DNA of 64,000 bases from Candidatus Didemnitutus sp. (GCA_017991595.1 JAGOQJ010000008.1:38403-102402), one strand, 5' to 3'; positions 19,484 to 28,652 are shown, counted from the first letter of the stretch. Program-made: numbers and translations. The notes: generated by a model not told the origin, from the sequence alone.

Positions 19484-22024
19484 ATGCTCCGTTCCCAACT
19501 CTGGAAAATGATCCTCTGCCTCGGCATCGCGCTGTGGGCGGTGATCACCCTCGTGCCCGTCAAAGACCGCGAATTCGGCCAGTTCGTGCGTGAAGAGGCC
19601 ACGGCCAAACAGACCGAGTTCAACGCCCTCATCGGCAAGGCCAGCGCCCGCGTGCAGAGCGGGCAGGCCCCCAGCGTATTCATGGCGCTGAAGCAGATCG
19701 GCCGCGAGGAGAAGATCGACCTCTCCCAGTTCTTCCCGCAGATCCGCCTCGAGGAAAACCTCAAGAACGTCGAGAAGCGCAACAACATCCTCCTCGACGA
19801 ACTGCTCCGCCAATCGAAGGGCCGACTGCAGCTCGGCCTCGACCTCAAGGGCGGCGTCGCCTTCACCCTCGAAGTCGACGAGACCGCGCTCGGAGCCGAG
19901 CAGGCCGTGCGCCAGGAGAAGCTTTCCAAGGCCATCGAGATCATCAGCAACCGCGTGAACGGACTCGGCGTCGCCGAGCCGATCATCCGCCCGGTGGGCA
20001 CGAGCCGCATCGAAGTGCAGCTGCCCGGCGTCTCGACCAAGGACAATCCCGAGGTGGTCAACAGCCTCCGCAAGCCGGCGCGCCTCGACTTCCGCCTCGT
20101 GCATCCCTTCGCGGTCCCGCCGCAGGAGCCGCCTCCGGGCTACGAGACGCTGGCCCTCGAGATGGAAGCGCGGAACGGCGAAGTCATCGCCGAGGAACTC
20201 TTCGTCAAGCGCATCCCCGAGATGGGCGGCGAGGGCGTTGCCGATGCTTATCCGATCATGGATGAGTTCGGCCGCTTCAAGATCATCCTCAAGTTCACCG
20301 ACGCCGGCAGCAAGCAGTTCGCCGCCGTCACCCGCACCATCGCCAACGAGAACCAGCGCACCGGCCGCCTCGGCCGCCTCGCCATCGTGCTCGACGGCAA
20401 GCTCTACTCGGCCCCGACCGTCCGCGAGGAGATCTCCGGCGGCAGCGCCGAGATCTCCGGTTCCTTCTCCCAGCGCGAGGCCATCGATCTCGGCAACGTG
20501 TTGAACAATCCGCTCGATGTCCCGCTCTCCATCAAGGAGCAATACGAGGTCGGCCCTTCCATGGCCGAAGACGCCATCGTGAGCGGCCGCAATGCCTTCA
20601 TCGCCGGCACGGGCCTCACCATCGCCTTCATCCTCTTCTTCTACACCGTGGGCGGCTTCGTCGCCGCCGTCGGCATGGGCATCAACGTGCTCATCGTCCT
20701 CGCGGTCATGGCCAACGTCGGCGCCACGCTCACCATGCCCGGTATCGCCGGCATCGTGCTGACGCTCGCCATGTCGGTCGACTCGAACATCCTCATCTTC
20801 GAGCGCATGCGCGAGGAGCTGAAGCTCGGCAAATCCCTGCCCACCGCGTTGGAGGCCGGTTTCGACAAGGCCTGGTCCGCCATCTTGGACGGCAATCTTA
20901 CGACGCTCATCACTGCGGTGCTCATGATCGTTCTCGGCACCGGCCCGGTGAAGGGCTTCGGCGTGACGCTCACGATCGGTATCTTCACCACGATGTTCGC
21001 TGCGGTGGTGGTCTCGAAGCTCATCCTCGAGATCCTGGTCCACGGCAACCTTATCAAGAAGATGCCGATGTTCTCCGTGCTGCAGAACACGAACTACGAT
21101 TTCCTCAAGTATGCCAAACCGGCCTTCATCGGTTCTTGGCTGGTGATCGCGATCGGCCTCGGCGTCATCGCCTACAAGGGCAAGGAAGTCTACGGCATCG
21201 ACTTCGTGGGTGGCGACACGGTCACGATGACCTTCAGCAAGCGCGTCGAGGTCGGCACGCTGCGCGCCGCCGCCAACGCCGCGGGTTTCCAGGAAGTCAG
21301 CCCGGTTTACCAGAAGCAGCTCGGCGCCGATCTCGAGGTGCTCAAGGTCACGACCAACTTCGGCCAGGGCACCAATCTGATGCAGGCGCTGCAGAAGGCC
21401 TTCCCGGAGGCGAATTTCGTCTACGCTGGCACCAGCGCCATCGGCCCCTCGGTGGGTGAGGAAATTCAGTGGAACGCCCTCTGGTCCGCCTTCTGGGCGC
21501 TCCTGCTTATCCTCGTCTACGTCGCCTTCCGCTTCGAGTTCGGCTACGGCATGGGCGCGGTCATCTCCACCATCCACGACGTGCTGATGACCATCGGCCT
21601 CTTCGTGCTCTTCGACCGCCAATTCAACGCCTCGATGGTCGCGGCCATCCTGCTCGTCATGGGTTACTCGATCAACGACACCATCGTCGTGTTCGACCGC
21701 ATCCGTGAGGAGCTGAAGCTCAACCCGACGGGCACGCTGCGCGACATCATTACCCGTTCGCTCAACCTCACCCTTTCGCGCACCGTCATCACCGGCGGCA
21801 CCACGCTGCTCACCGCCATCGTGCTGCTGCTCGTCACGGGCGGCGAGGTGAACGACATCGCCTTCACGCTGCTCATCGGCGTCCTCACCGGCACCTTCTC
21901 CTCGCTCTTCATCGCCTGCCCGATCTTCTACTGGTGGCACAAGGGCGACCGGAAGCACGTCGAGGCTCATCACGACATCGCGCCCAAATACGAGTGGGCC
22001 GGTTCGTCCCGCGCTTCCGAGTAA
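19484..22024 (+). CDS. secDF: Fused protein translocase subunit SecDF
   Basis: SecD and SecF joined into one 846-aa protein. It is an RND-fold, proton-driven accessory pump that completes protein export. The SecD half starts with a membrane segment and has LQLGLDLKGGV, RVNGLGVAEPIIRPVG, the periplasmic P1 domain, and TMS4-6 with LTLAMSVDSNILIFERMREEL. The SecF half begins near residue 530 with YKGKEVYGIDFVGGD and contains VMGYSINDTIVVFDRIREEL. Both halves therefore keep the Asp-containing D4/F4 motifs. An unusually long stretch (about residues 30-110) precedes the first SecD domain. It forms an operon with yajC. Confidence 0.96.
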   Translation: MLRSQLWKMILCLGIALWAVITLVPVKDREFGQFVREEATAKQTEFNALIGKASARVQSGQAPSVFMALKQIGREEKIDLSQFFPQIRLEENLKNVEKRNNILLDELLRQSKGRLQLGLDLKGGVAFTLEVDETALGAEQAVRQEKLSKAIEIISNRVNGLGVAEPIIRPVGTSRIEVQLPGVSTKDNPEVVNSLRKPARLDFRLVHPFAVPPQEPPPGYETLALEMEARNGEVIAEELFVKRIPEMGGEGVADAYPIMDEFGRFKIILKFTDAGSKQFAAVTRTIANENQRTGRLGRLAIVLDGKLYSAPTVREEISGGSAEISGSFSQREAIDLGNVLNNPLDVPLSIKEQYEVGPSMAEDAIVSGRNAFIAGTGLTIAFILFFYTVGGFVAAVGMGINVLIVLAVMANVGATLTMPGIAGIVLTLAMSVDSNILIFERMREELKLGKSLPTALEAGFDKAWSAILDGNLTTLITAVLMIVLGTGPVKGFGVTLTIGIFTTMFAAVVVSKLILEILVHGNLIKKMPMFSVLQNTNYDFLKYAKPAFIGSWLVIAIGLGVIAYKGKEVYGIDFVGGDTVTMTFSKRVEVGTLRAAANAAGFQEVSPVYQKQLGADLEVLKVTTNFGQGTNLMQALQKAFPEANFVYAGTSAIGPSVGEEIQWNALWSAFWALLLILVYVAFRFEFGYGMGAVISTIHDVLMTIGLFVLFDRQFNASMVAAILLVMGYSINDTIVVFDRIREELKLNPTGTLRDIITRSLNLTLSRTVITGGTTLLTAIVLLLVTGGEVNDIAFTLLIGVLTGTFSSLFIACPIFYWWHKGDRKHVEAHHDIAPKYEWAGSSRASE

Positions 22025-22030
22025 GCCGTT

Positions 22031-22103
22031 CCGGGTGGAGCGCGCCGTCCGCGGCGCGCCCGCCATCGTGCGAGCCCGGCTGATTTCAGACCGGGCCACC
22101 CGG
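22031..22103. repeat. REP-like double hairpin between secDF and recJ
   Basis: A 73-bp palindromic element. The outer arms CCGGGTGG and CCACCCGG enclose two hairpins: GCGCGCCGTCCGCGGCGCGC, and GCCCGGCTGATTTCAGACCGGGC. The layout matches the element at 16851-16910, although the sequence differs. It fills almost the whole gap between the two genes and ends 8 bases before the recJ start codon. Confidence 0.55.
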
Positions 22104-22111
22104 GTCCCGTC

Positions 22112-23842
22112 ATGCGCTGGAACTATACGCCGGTCCACGCCACCCGCGTGGTGGACCTCGCGCGCGAACTGGGCGTCGCGCCCGTCGTGGCCGAGTTACT
22201 GCTGCGGCTTGGGCAGACCGAGCCCGGCCCGGCCGCCCACTTCCTTCAGCCCACATTGGCGTCGATCGGCGATCCCTTCGCCCTGAGCAATCTGGAGGCC
22301 GCGGTCGCGCGCCTGATCCAGGCGATCGAGCGCCGCGAGCAGGTCTTTGTGCTCGGCGACTACGATGTCGATGGCGTCAGCAGCACCACGCTGCTCGTGG
22401 GCGTGCTGCGGCGCCTCGGCCTGCAACCGCGCTACTTCGTGCCGCGGCGGTTGGAGGAAGGCTACGGGCTCACGCGCAATGCGATCGACCGCGCGCTCGA
22501 GGCGGCCAAGCCCGACCTGTTTGTCGCCCTCGATTGTGGCACGAATTCCCACGAGGAAATCGCCCACCTCCGAGCCCTCGGGGTCGACGTGCTGGTGGTC
22601 GACCATCACCGCTCGAAGGATGCGGCCGTGGCCGACGGCGTGTTGATCAACCCGCACGTGCATCCCTGCGAGGGCGACTCCGCCTGGCGTCATCTCTGCA
22701 CGGTCGGCCTCGTGTTCAAGCTGTTGCACGGCCTGCTCAAGCAGCTGCGCGCGGCGAATTTCCCCGGGGTGATGGAGATTCGCCTGCGCGATTACCTCGA
22801 CCTCGTGGCGCTCGGCACAGTGGCCGATTTGGTGCCGCTGATCGGGGAGAATCGCATCTTCGCGCGCCATGGGCTCAGCGTGCTGTCGCAGACGCAGCGA
22901 CCCGGTCTGCGCGCGCTCATGTCCGTGGCCGGGCTCAAGCCCGAGCAGGGGCTTGCGCCCGTCGACATCTCGTTCCGGCTCGGGCCGCGCATCAACGCCA
23001 GCGGACGCCTCGCCGACGCCTCGCTCTCGGTCGACCTGCTGCTGAGTGACGATGAGGATTTCTGCCGCCAGGCTGCGCGTCAGCTCGACGACCTCAACCG
23101 CGAGCGGCAGGACATCGAGCGGTTGATCACGGAGCAGGCGGAGAAGCACGTGGATACCCAGTTCGCCGACGCCTGCGGCTTCGTGCTCTTCGACGAAGGT
23201 TGGCATCCGGGCGTGGTGGGCATCGTGGCCGGGCGCATTTCCCGCAAATACAACCGCCCCGCAATCGTGCTCGGCAACGAGGGCGAGCTGGCCAAGGGCT
23301 CGGGCCGCGGCGTCGTCGGCGTCAACCTCGTGGAGATGCTCGGTGCCTGCCAGGGATTCCTCGAGAGCTGGGGCGGGCATCCGATGGCGGTCGGCGTCTC
23401 GCTGCGCAAGCCGCGGTTGGAGGAGTTCCGCGAGAAATTCAACGCCGTGCTCCAAGCCTCGCGTGGGCTGGAGGCCTGCGAACCGATCATCGAGTTGTCC
23501 GGCTGGCTGGAGGGCCGGGAAGTCACGGAGACCTTGATGGATGAACTCGGCCAAATGCATCCGTTCGGGCAGGGCAACCCGGAGCCGACCTTCGGCGTGA
23601 GGGGACTGCGTCTGCGTCAGCGGCCCGAGGTTTTCAAGGAGCAGCACTTCCGTTTCATGGCCGAGGACGCTATGGGCCGCCGGATCAGTGGCGTCGCCTG
23701 GAAGATGGCGGATCGCCTGCCGCCAACCGGCGTGCCGCTCGAGTTGGCGGTGCAGCTGAATTGGAACCATTTCAACGGCCGCAAATCCCTCCAACTGGAG
23801 CTGCAGGACTGGCGTCGCGCATCAGATGCACCTGACGCATAA
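22112..23842 (+). CDS. recJ: Single-stranded-DNA-specific exonuclease RecJ
   Basis: A 5'-3' single-strand DNA exonuclease of the DHH superfamily, used in RecF-pathway recombination and mismatch repair. The 576-aa length is typical. Metal-binding motifs are present: DYDVDG (Asp83, Asp85, Asp87), LVVDHHRS (Asp164, His165, His166) and RINASGR. The C-terminal DHHA1 domain has SGRGVVGVNLVEML and GGHPMAVGV, and the OB-fold end follows. The start is close to a palindromic repeat, so its ribosome binding site may be occluded by structure. Confidence 0.95.
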   Translation: MRWNYTPVHATRVVDLARELGVAPVVAELLLRLGQTEPGPAAHFLQPTLASIGDPFALSNLEAAVARLIQAIERREQVFVLGDYDVDGVSSTTLLVGVLRRLGLQPRYFVPRRLEEGYGLTRNAIDRALEAAKPDLFVALDCGTNSHEEIAHLRALGVDVLVVDHHRSKDAAVADGVLINPHVHPCEGDSAWRHLCTVGLVFKLLHGLLKQLRAANFPGVMEIRLRDYLDLVALGTVADLVPLIGENRIFARHGLSVLSQTQRPGLRALMSVAGLKPEQGLAPVDISFRLGPRINASGRLADASLSVDLLLSDDEDFCRQAARQLDDLNRERQDIERLITEQAEKHVDTQFADACGFVLFDEGWHPGVVGIVAGRISRKYNRPAIVLGNEGELAKGSGRGVVGVNLVEMLGACQGFLESWGGHPMAVGVSLRKPRLEEFREKFNAVLQASRGLEACEPIIELSGWLEGREVTETLMDELGQMHPFGQGNPEPTFGVRGLRLRQRPEVFKEQHFRFMAEDAMGRRISGVAWKMADRLPPTGVPLELAVQLNWNHFNGRKSLQLELQDWRRASDAPDA

Positions 23843-23849
23843 ATTCTGC

Positions 23850-23879
23850 TTGCCGTGGCCGTCGGAACTTCGCTTATTC
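23850..23879 (+). promoter_or_regulatory. Possible sigma-70-type promoter of tRNA-Arg
   Basis: TTGCCG and TTATTC are separated by 18 bases, and the second hexamer lies 13 bases before the tRNA. Spacing and position suit a housekeeping promoter, but the match is only partial, and Verrucomicrobiota promoters are not well defined. Confidence 0.35.
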
Positions 23880-23892
23880 ACCGCTCCGTTAC

Positions 23893-23969
23893 GCAGCCGT
23901 AGCTCAATTGGATAGAGCATCTGACTACGGATCAGAAGGTTTGGGGTTCGACTCCCTACGGCTGCGCCA
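23893..23969 (+). tRNA. tRNA-Arg (anticodon ACG)
   Basis: A full cloverleaf can be drawn by hand. The acceptor stem GCAGCCG pairs with CGGCTGC, the D stem GCTC with GAGC, and the anticodon stem TCTGA with TCAGA. The loop CTACGGA places ACG at 23927-23929. The T stem TGGGG pairs with CCCTA (one G-U), with loop TTCGACT. The discriminator is G and CCA is encoded. ACG is normally deaminated to ICG and reads CGU, CGC and CGA. Confidence 0.97.
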
Positions 23970-23981
23970 CTTTCCACTTCA

Positions 23982-24019
23982 CCGCCTCTTCCCTCACCGG
24001 AAGGGGCGGCTTTGTTTTG
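23982..24019 (+). terminator. Intrinsic terminator after tRNA-Arg
   Basis: An 11-bp stem (CCGCCTCTTCC with GGAAGGGGCGG, one G-U pair, 6-base loop) is followed by CTTTGTTTT. It starts 12 bases after the CCA end of the tRNA. Confidence 0.75.
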
Positions 24020-24199
24020 GGCCTTGGCGACTCCGTGCGGCACAGGGCGAGGCTCGCGGGTGGATCGATTCCTCCGAGGCGCGAATCTGTTAGACACGCG
24101 TTAAAATCCTCTGCGACAGCGAACGGGGGGCAGCGCGCTCAGGGATAGGCTTGCGCCGCGGGAAGGGCTTGGCGTCTAGTGGGGCTCCGCAACTGCCTT

Positions 24200-24910
24200 A
24201 TGACGATTTCCACGCAAGCAGAAGGACGTGCGGGCGCGTCGGCGCGTCCCGATGCTGCCCGGAAACAAGTGCTCTTGGTGGATGACCATCCCATCACGCG
24301 CCACGGCTTGCGGGTCCTGATCGAGCAGCACGGCGGCTTCGCCGTCTGCGGCGAGGCGGACAACGCGGCGCAGGCCATGGAGCTCGCGGCGAAGTTGCGG
24401 CCCGATGTCGCCATCGTCGACATCGCACTCCGCACGGCCAACGGCATCGAGCTCACCAAGAATCTCCGCGCCCATTCCCCCGGGCTGCACGTGCTCGTCC
24501 TGTCGATGCACGAGGAGGATCTTTATGCGGAGCGTGCCCTGCGCGCCGGCGCCAAGGGCTACCTGATGAAACATGAGGCCAGCGAGCGCGTCATCGCGGC
24601 TTTGCAGCGGATCGTGGAAGGACAGATTTTCGTGAGCGAACGCGCGCAGGCGCGCATGCTCGCGCGCTTGATCAGCCCACGCGGAGGGGAAGTCGGTTCG
24701 CCGGTCGATACGCTCAGCGATCGCGAGATGGAGGTGTTCCAGCTCCTCGGTGAAGGCTACGCCACCCGCCAGATCGCGGAACGGCTGAATCTGAGCATCA
24801 AGACCATCGATTCCTACCGTGAGCATCTGAAGCTCAAGTTGAACCTGTCCTCGGGCGCCGAGTTGGTCCGCTACGCCATCCAATGGGTGAAATCGCAGCC
24901 GGGCGTCTGA
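24200..24910 (+). CDS. NarL/FixJ-type response regulator
   Basis: A 236-aa two-component response regulator. The receiver domain (about 27-145) has the acidic pair in VLLVDDHP, phosphoacceptor Asp74 in AIVDIAL, the LSMHEED switch region and the conserved Lys in AKGYLMK. A LuxR-type HTH (about 175-235) has LSDREMEVFQLLGEGYATRQIA and LNLSIKTIDSYREHLK. I chose the ATG; a GTG seven codons upstream is also open. It lies 46 bases before the histidine kinase, which is very likely its partner. Targets are not evident. Confidence 0.93.
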   Translation: MTISTQAEGRAGASARPDAARKQVLLVDDHPITRHGLRVLIEQHGGFAVCGEADNAAQAMELAAKLRPDVAIVDIALRTANGIELTKNLRAHSPGLHVLVLSMHEEDLYAERALRAGAKGYLMKHEASERVIAALQRIVEGQIFVSERAQARMLARLISPRGGEVGSPVDTLSDREMEVFQLLGEGYATRQIAERLNLSIKTIDSYREHLKLKLNLSSGAELVRYAIQWVKSQPGV

Positions 24911-24956
24911 TGGGTTTCGCGATGCGGACAGACTGAACCGCTTGGCTGCAACGCGC

Positions 24957-26654
24957 ATGAACGTCCCGCTCCTCCACGTCCCCAGCGCTGCGCCCGATGC
25001 GGTGGTGCGGGTGCTCTTGATCGGCGATGAGCAAGTCGATGTCTGCGGGCTTCTGCCTTGGTTCGGGCGCGGGGAGTTGTCGCGCCATCGCGCCGAGCGT
25101 GTCTCCAGCGTCGCGGCCGCGCTGGCGGTCATCGAGCGCGGGGAATGCGATGTCGTCCTCATTGACCATCGCGTCTGGACGACGCCCGGTCTCGAACTCG
25201 GAGGCGAAATCCAGCGGAGGAACGCCGATTTGCCGGTGGTGCTGCTCGTCGAAAAGGAAGACACCGAGCTCGCTGAGCAGGCCATGGCCACGGGTGTGGC
25301 TGACTGCCTTTGTCGCGACGAACTCACGCCCGGTCTGCTCCGGCGGACGATTCGCCATATGGTGCGGCATGCGGCGATGGTGCACGAGTGGCGGCGGAGC
25401 CGGCAGCGCTTGGAGCTTTTCCTGCAGCAGGTGCCGTGCGCGATCGCCATCTGCGATGCGCAGCAACGGATCGTCTTTCGCAACGGCCTGTTCGCTGAGA
25501 TCCTCCGGGAGTTCGACGGCCCGGCGCTCGTGGAGTCCGGGGGCACGCCGTGGATTCTGCGGCAAGGCGAGCGCTGCTGGCTCGTCACGTCGTTCCTATT
25601 GCCGGGGGAGCCCGACGGCGGGCAGACGGGCGTGGCCGCCCTTGAGATCACCGCGAGCGTGCAAGCAGAGGAAGGGCGGCAACGGCAGGGCCAGTTCCTC
25701 GACAACATCATGAAGAATCTGCCCGTGCTCGTGGGCCGACTTGATGGTGCGGGCGTGGTCGTGGAGGCGCGGGGAGCGCTCCGCGCCGGTGGCATCCGGG
25801 GCGAGGCTCTTATCGGCCGGCGTTTTGCAGAGCTGTTTCCGCAAAGCCACGAATGCCTCGCGCAGGCGCTGCGCGGTGGCGAGATCGGGTTCGCCTTGCA
25901 TGGCCTCGATGAGGACCGCGAGTGGCACGCGGATTTCCATGCAGTCGGCCAACCGGACGGTGGTGCGGTGTTCTTCGGCCGCGATGTTACCGAGCGGCGG
26001 TGGCTCGAGCACCGGTTGCTGACGGTGACGGAGGCGGAGCAGCAACGCATCGGCGCCGATCTGCACGACGGGTTGGGGCAGAAACTCACGGGGCTGGCCT
26101 GCCTCGCGACGGCGTTGCGCGACCGGTTGACCGGCGCCGAGACTGCGCAAGCCAGTCTGATCGCGGCGTTGGCCAACGATGCCACCCTCGAATCGCGCGC
26201 CATCGCCCGCGGGCTCAATCCGGTGCAACTGGAGCAGGCCGGCGGCCTGATTGTCGCCCTCGCGGATTTGGTGGAGAGCACGGGTCTCGTGCATGGCGTG
26301 CAATGTCGCCTGCAAGCCGACACGCCGGAGGAGGAAACGCTGCCGCACGTCACCGCGGTGCAGCTTTACCGCATCGCGCAGGAGGCCATCAACAATGCCG
26401 TGCGGCACGGGCTGGCCCGACGCATCGAGGTCGCGTTGCGCGCGGAGGGCCGGGAGCGGAGCCTGTCCATCGCGGACGACGGCGTGGGCTTTGACCGCAC
26501 CTCGCCGCGGATGCGGCAGGGCGGCCTGCGTATCATGGAATACCGGGCGAACCTGATCGGGGGAACCTTGCTCGTCGACGCGCAGCCCGACGCAGGCACG
26601 CGCATCCGCTGCCAGTTCGTCCTGCCCGACGCGCCTGCCAACCCTGCGCCGTAA
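24957..26654 (+). CDS. NarL-type sensor histidine kinase with N-terminal pseudo-receiver
   Basis: A 565-aa soluble histidine kinase without transmembrane segments. Domains in order: a receiver-like domain (about 12-135) in which the acidic pair reads GDE, Asp is kept in VVLIDHR, and the usual Lys position reads Arg; two PAS-like regions (about 150-240 and 255-355, the second ending FFGRDVTERR); a HisKA_3 dimerisation domain with His370 in IGADLHDGLGQKL; and an HATPase_c domain with IAQEAINNAVRHG and IADDGVGFD. It follows the response regulator on the same strand, so the regulator is encoded first. It probably senses a cytoplasmic signal through the PAS domains. The start was taken at ATG rather than at a TTG 15 bases earlier. 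Confidence 0.9.
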   Translation: MNVPLLHVPSAAPDAVVRVLLIGDEQVDVCGLLPWFGRGELSRHRAERVSSVAAALAVIERGECDVVLIDHRVWTTPGLELGGEIQRRNADLPVVLLVEKEDTELAEQAMATGVADCLCRDELTPGLLRRTIRHMVRHAAMVHEWRRSRQRLELFLQQVPCAIAICDAQQRIVFRNGLFAEILREFDGPALVESGGTPWILRQGERCWLVTSFLLPGEPDGGQTGVAALEITASVQAEEGRQRQGQFLDNIMKNLPVLVGRLDGAGVVVEARGALRAGGIRGEALIGRRFAELFPQSHECLAQALRGGEIGFALHGLDEDREWHADFHAVGQPDGGAVFFGRDVTERRWLEHRLLTVTEAEQQRIGADLHDGLGQKLTGLACLATALRDRLTGAETAQASLIAALANDATLESRAIARGLNPVQLEQAGGLIVALADLVESTGLVHGVQCRLQADTPEEETLPHVTAVQLYRIAQEAINNAVRHGLARRIEVALRAEGRERSLSIADDGVGFDRTSPRMRQGGLRIMEYRANLIGGTLLVDAQPDAGTRIRCQFVLPDAPANPAP

Positions 26655-26715
26655 AGCGGCTCTGCCGTTTTGCCGGGCGAGTTTTTGTTTTCCCTCGGGG
26701 CGGAAAGCGCGTTGA

Positions 26716-27579
26716 ATGGCCGCGATGTTGACCCCGCCCCCTCGGCTAACGTCGCTGCTGTTCACCCCCGGCTCCCGGCCCGAGCGTTTCGAGAAAGCCG
26801 TCGCGAGCGGTGCCGACGGCATCATCATCGACTGGGAGGATGCCGTCCCTGCGGCCGACAAGGACCATGTGCGTGCGGAAGTGATTGCCTGGCTCACCGA
26901 GCGTGGGCGCGTGGGGGCGCCGCCTTTCTTGACCGCCCTGCGGATCAACTCGCTGCGCAACGCGCACGGGCTGGCCGATCTCGACGCCCTGAATGCTGCG
27001 GCGTTGCCTCTGGATTTGGTCGTGTTGCCGAAGGTCGAGTCGGCGGCGGAGGTCCATCAGGCGCTGCGCAAGTTGCGCGGCGAGGTGCGGCTGGTCTGTC
27101 TGGTGGAGACGGTGCTCGGGGTGCGGCACGCGGCGGAGATCGCCACCGCTGCGCCCCAAGTGGCCGCGCTCGCGTTCGGCGGCTTCGATCTTTCCGCAGA
27201 GACCGGCGGCGAACCGACGTGGGACGCGCTGCTTTGGCCGCGCACGCAGGTCGTGCACGCCTGCGCCGCCGCCGGCGTGCTGGCGCTGGATCAGCCGTGC
27301 ATCGCGCTCGATGACAGCGCCGCGCTCACGGCCGAGTGCGAGCGCGTGCGTGCTCTGGGCTTCGCCGGTAAACTGGCGGTCCACCCGCGGCAATGCGCCG
27401 TGATTCAGGCCGCCTTCCAACCGGGAGCGGAACAGGTCGCGCGGGCGCGACGGATCGTCGCAGCGGTCGAGCAGGCGCAGGGCAATGTGGCTGTTGTGGA
27501 CGGGCAGATGATCGACGTCCCGATGTTCCGTTCGGCGCAGCGCGTGTTGCAACGCGCCGGTGGCGGAGGCGCGTCATGA
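26716..27579 (+). CDS. CitE-like HpcH/HpaI aldolase family acyl-CoA lyase
   Basis: A 287-aa TIM-barrel lyase of the CitE/HpcH family. These enzymes cleave or form C-C bonds of malyl-, citramalyl- or beta-methylmalyl-CoA type substrates. Seen motifs: LLFTPGSRPERFEKA at the N-terminus, DGIIIDWEDAVP, RINSLRN (substrate Arg), LPKVESAAEV, CLVETVLGV and AFGGFDLSAETG (metal-site region), and KLAVHPRQ. Its stop overlaps the start of the next gene by 4 bases, and two MaoC-like hydratases follow. This context favours a malyl-CoA, citramalyl-CoA or beta-methylmalyl-CoA lyase over a citrate lyase subunit, since no citrate lyase alpha or gamma subunit is nearby. The exact substrate is unknown. Confidence 0.87.
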   Translation: MAAMLTPPPRLTSLLFTPGSRPERFEKAVASGADGIIIDWEDAVPAADKDHVRAEVIAWLTERGRVGAPPFLTALRINSLRNAHGLADLDALNAAALPLDLVVLPKVESAAEVHQALRKLRGEVRLVCLVETVLGVRHAAEIATAAPQVAALAFGGFDLSAETGGEPTWDALLWPRTQVVHACAAAGVLALDQPCIALDDSAALTAECERVRALGFAGKLAVHPRQCAVIQAAFQPGAEQVARARRIVAAVEQAQGNVAVVDGQMIDVPMFRSAQRVLQRAGGGGAS

Positions 27580-28097
27580 GTGGATTCTCCGCCTACATCC
27601 GGACAGGCGAACAGCGTTTTCGCGAGCGCTTCGGCTTGGATTTCGAGCAGTTTGCCGTTGGGCAGCGTTTCAAACACCGTCCGGGGCTCACCCTTTCGCA
27701 GCAGGACAGTCGCGACGAGTGCCTCGACACGCTCAATCAGCAGATGCTGCATTTCGATGAGCAGTTTGCTGCGCACGGCGAGTGGAAGCAGTGCCTGATG
27801 GATTCCACGCTCACGACCAAGGTGGTGTTCGGCATGACGTGGAAGACCTTCGCGAAACGCGTGCAGCTGCTCGGCTTCGATGAGATCACACTGACGAAGC
27901 CCGTGTTCGGCGGCGATACGCTCTACGCCGAGTCCGAGATTCTCGCGCACGCCGATCATCCGGCCACGCCCCTCGCTGGACGGTTGAAGGTCTGCACGCT
28001 CGGTCTCAACCAGCGGGGCGAGCAGGTCGCCCGGCTCGTTTACGACATGCTCATCGCGCGCGCGGGACACGACGATTTCACCCGCATCGATTACTGA
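27576..28097 (+). CDS. MaoC-like hydratase, first of a pair
   Basis: A 173-aa single hot-dog-fold protein of the MaoC/enoyl-CoA hydratase group. Visible features are FEQFAVGQRFKHRPG at the start, NQQMLHFDEQFA in the active-site helix, and LTKPVFGGDTLYAESEIL, a typical MaoC strand. Its ATG overlaps the stop of the CitE-like gene, which implies translational coupling, and the next hydratase starts 3 bases after it. Likely substrates are mesaconyl- or methylmalyl-type CoA esters, judged from context. Confidence 0.82.
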   Translation: MSGFSAYIRTGEQRFRERFGLDFEQFAVGQRFKHRPGLTLSQQDSRDECLDTLNQQMLHFDEQFAAHGEWKQCLMDSTLTTKVVFGMTWKTFAKRVQLLGFDEITLTKPVFGGDTLYAESEILAHADHPATPLAGRLKVCTLGLNQRGEQVARLVYDMLIARAGHDDFTRIDY

Positions 28098-28100
28098 GCC

Positions 28101-28622
28101 ATGGACCGCCACGCCTCGCACGTCGAAGTCGCCCCGGGAGTCTTTCTCGAGCGCATGGGCCTGTTCTTCGAGGACATCGTCGTGGGCGAGACCTACGAGC
28201 ACCGGCCCGGCAAGACGTTCACCGCCGAGGAGAGCATGACGCAGACGCTGCGCGCGCTCGATCAGACGCCGGCGTTGACCGACCTGCATTTTCATCACCG
28301 GGCCGGACACGGCCCGCTGCCGATCAATCCGCTGCACGTGCTCGCCGTGCTCACGGGCATGATGACGAAGACTTTTTCCCGGATCGTGGCCAACCTGGCG
28401 TGGAAGCACGTGAAATTCCACGGCCCGGTGCTGGCGGGCGACACGATTTACGCCGAATCGACGGTGCTCGAGAAACGCGAATCCAAGTCGCGGCCGGGGC
28501 AGGGAATCATCCAAGTGGCCACGACGGCGCGCACGCACGACGGTCGGCTGGTGTGCACGTTCGAGCGGACCATCCTCATCTACGGCCGCGGGCAGGGACC
28601 GTATGAGGCCGCAGGTTATTGA
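28101..28622 (+). CDS. MaoC-like hydratase, second of a pair
   Basis: A second 173-aa hot-dog protein, diverged from its neighbour but sharing the same pattern: LFFEDIVVGETYEHRPGK near the N-terminus and KFHGPVLAGDTIYAESTVLE, followed by GIIQVATTARTHDG. The shared segments suggest old tandem duplication. The pair may form a heterodimer equivalent to double-hot-dog hydratases such as mesaconyl-CoA hydratase. It starts 3 bases after the first hydratase and completes a three-gene unit. Confidence 0.82.
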   Translation: MDRHASHVEVAPGVFLERMGLFFEDIVVGETYEHRPGKTFTAEESMTQTLRALDQTPALTDLHFHHRAGHGPLPINPLHVLAVLTGMMTKTFSRIVANLAWKHVKFHGPVLAGDTIYAESTVLEKRESKSRPGQGIIQVATTARTHDGRLVCTFERTILIYGRGQGPYEAAGY

Positions 28623-28652
28623 GGCGCGGCGGGCGTGCCGCAGGCGCGCGCG

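Noticed and set aside
19091..22138. A 1015-codon open frame antisense to yajC-secDF
   Set aside because: It has the low-complexity charged composition of a GC-rich shadow frame and lies opposite a well-supported gene pair.
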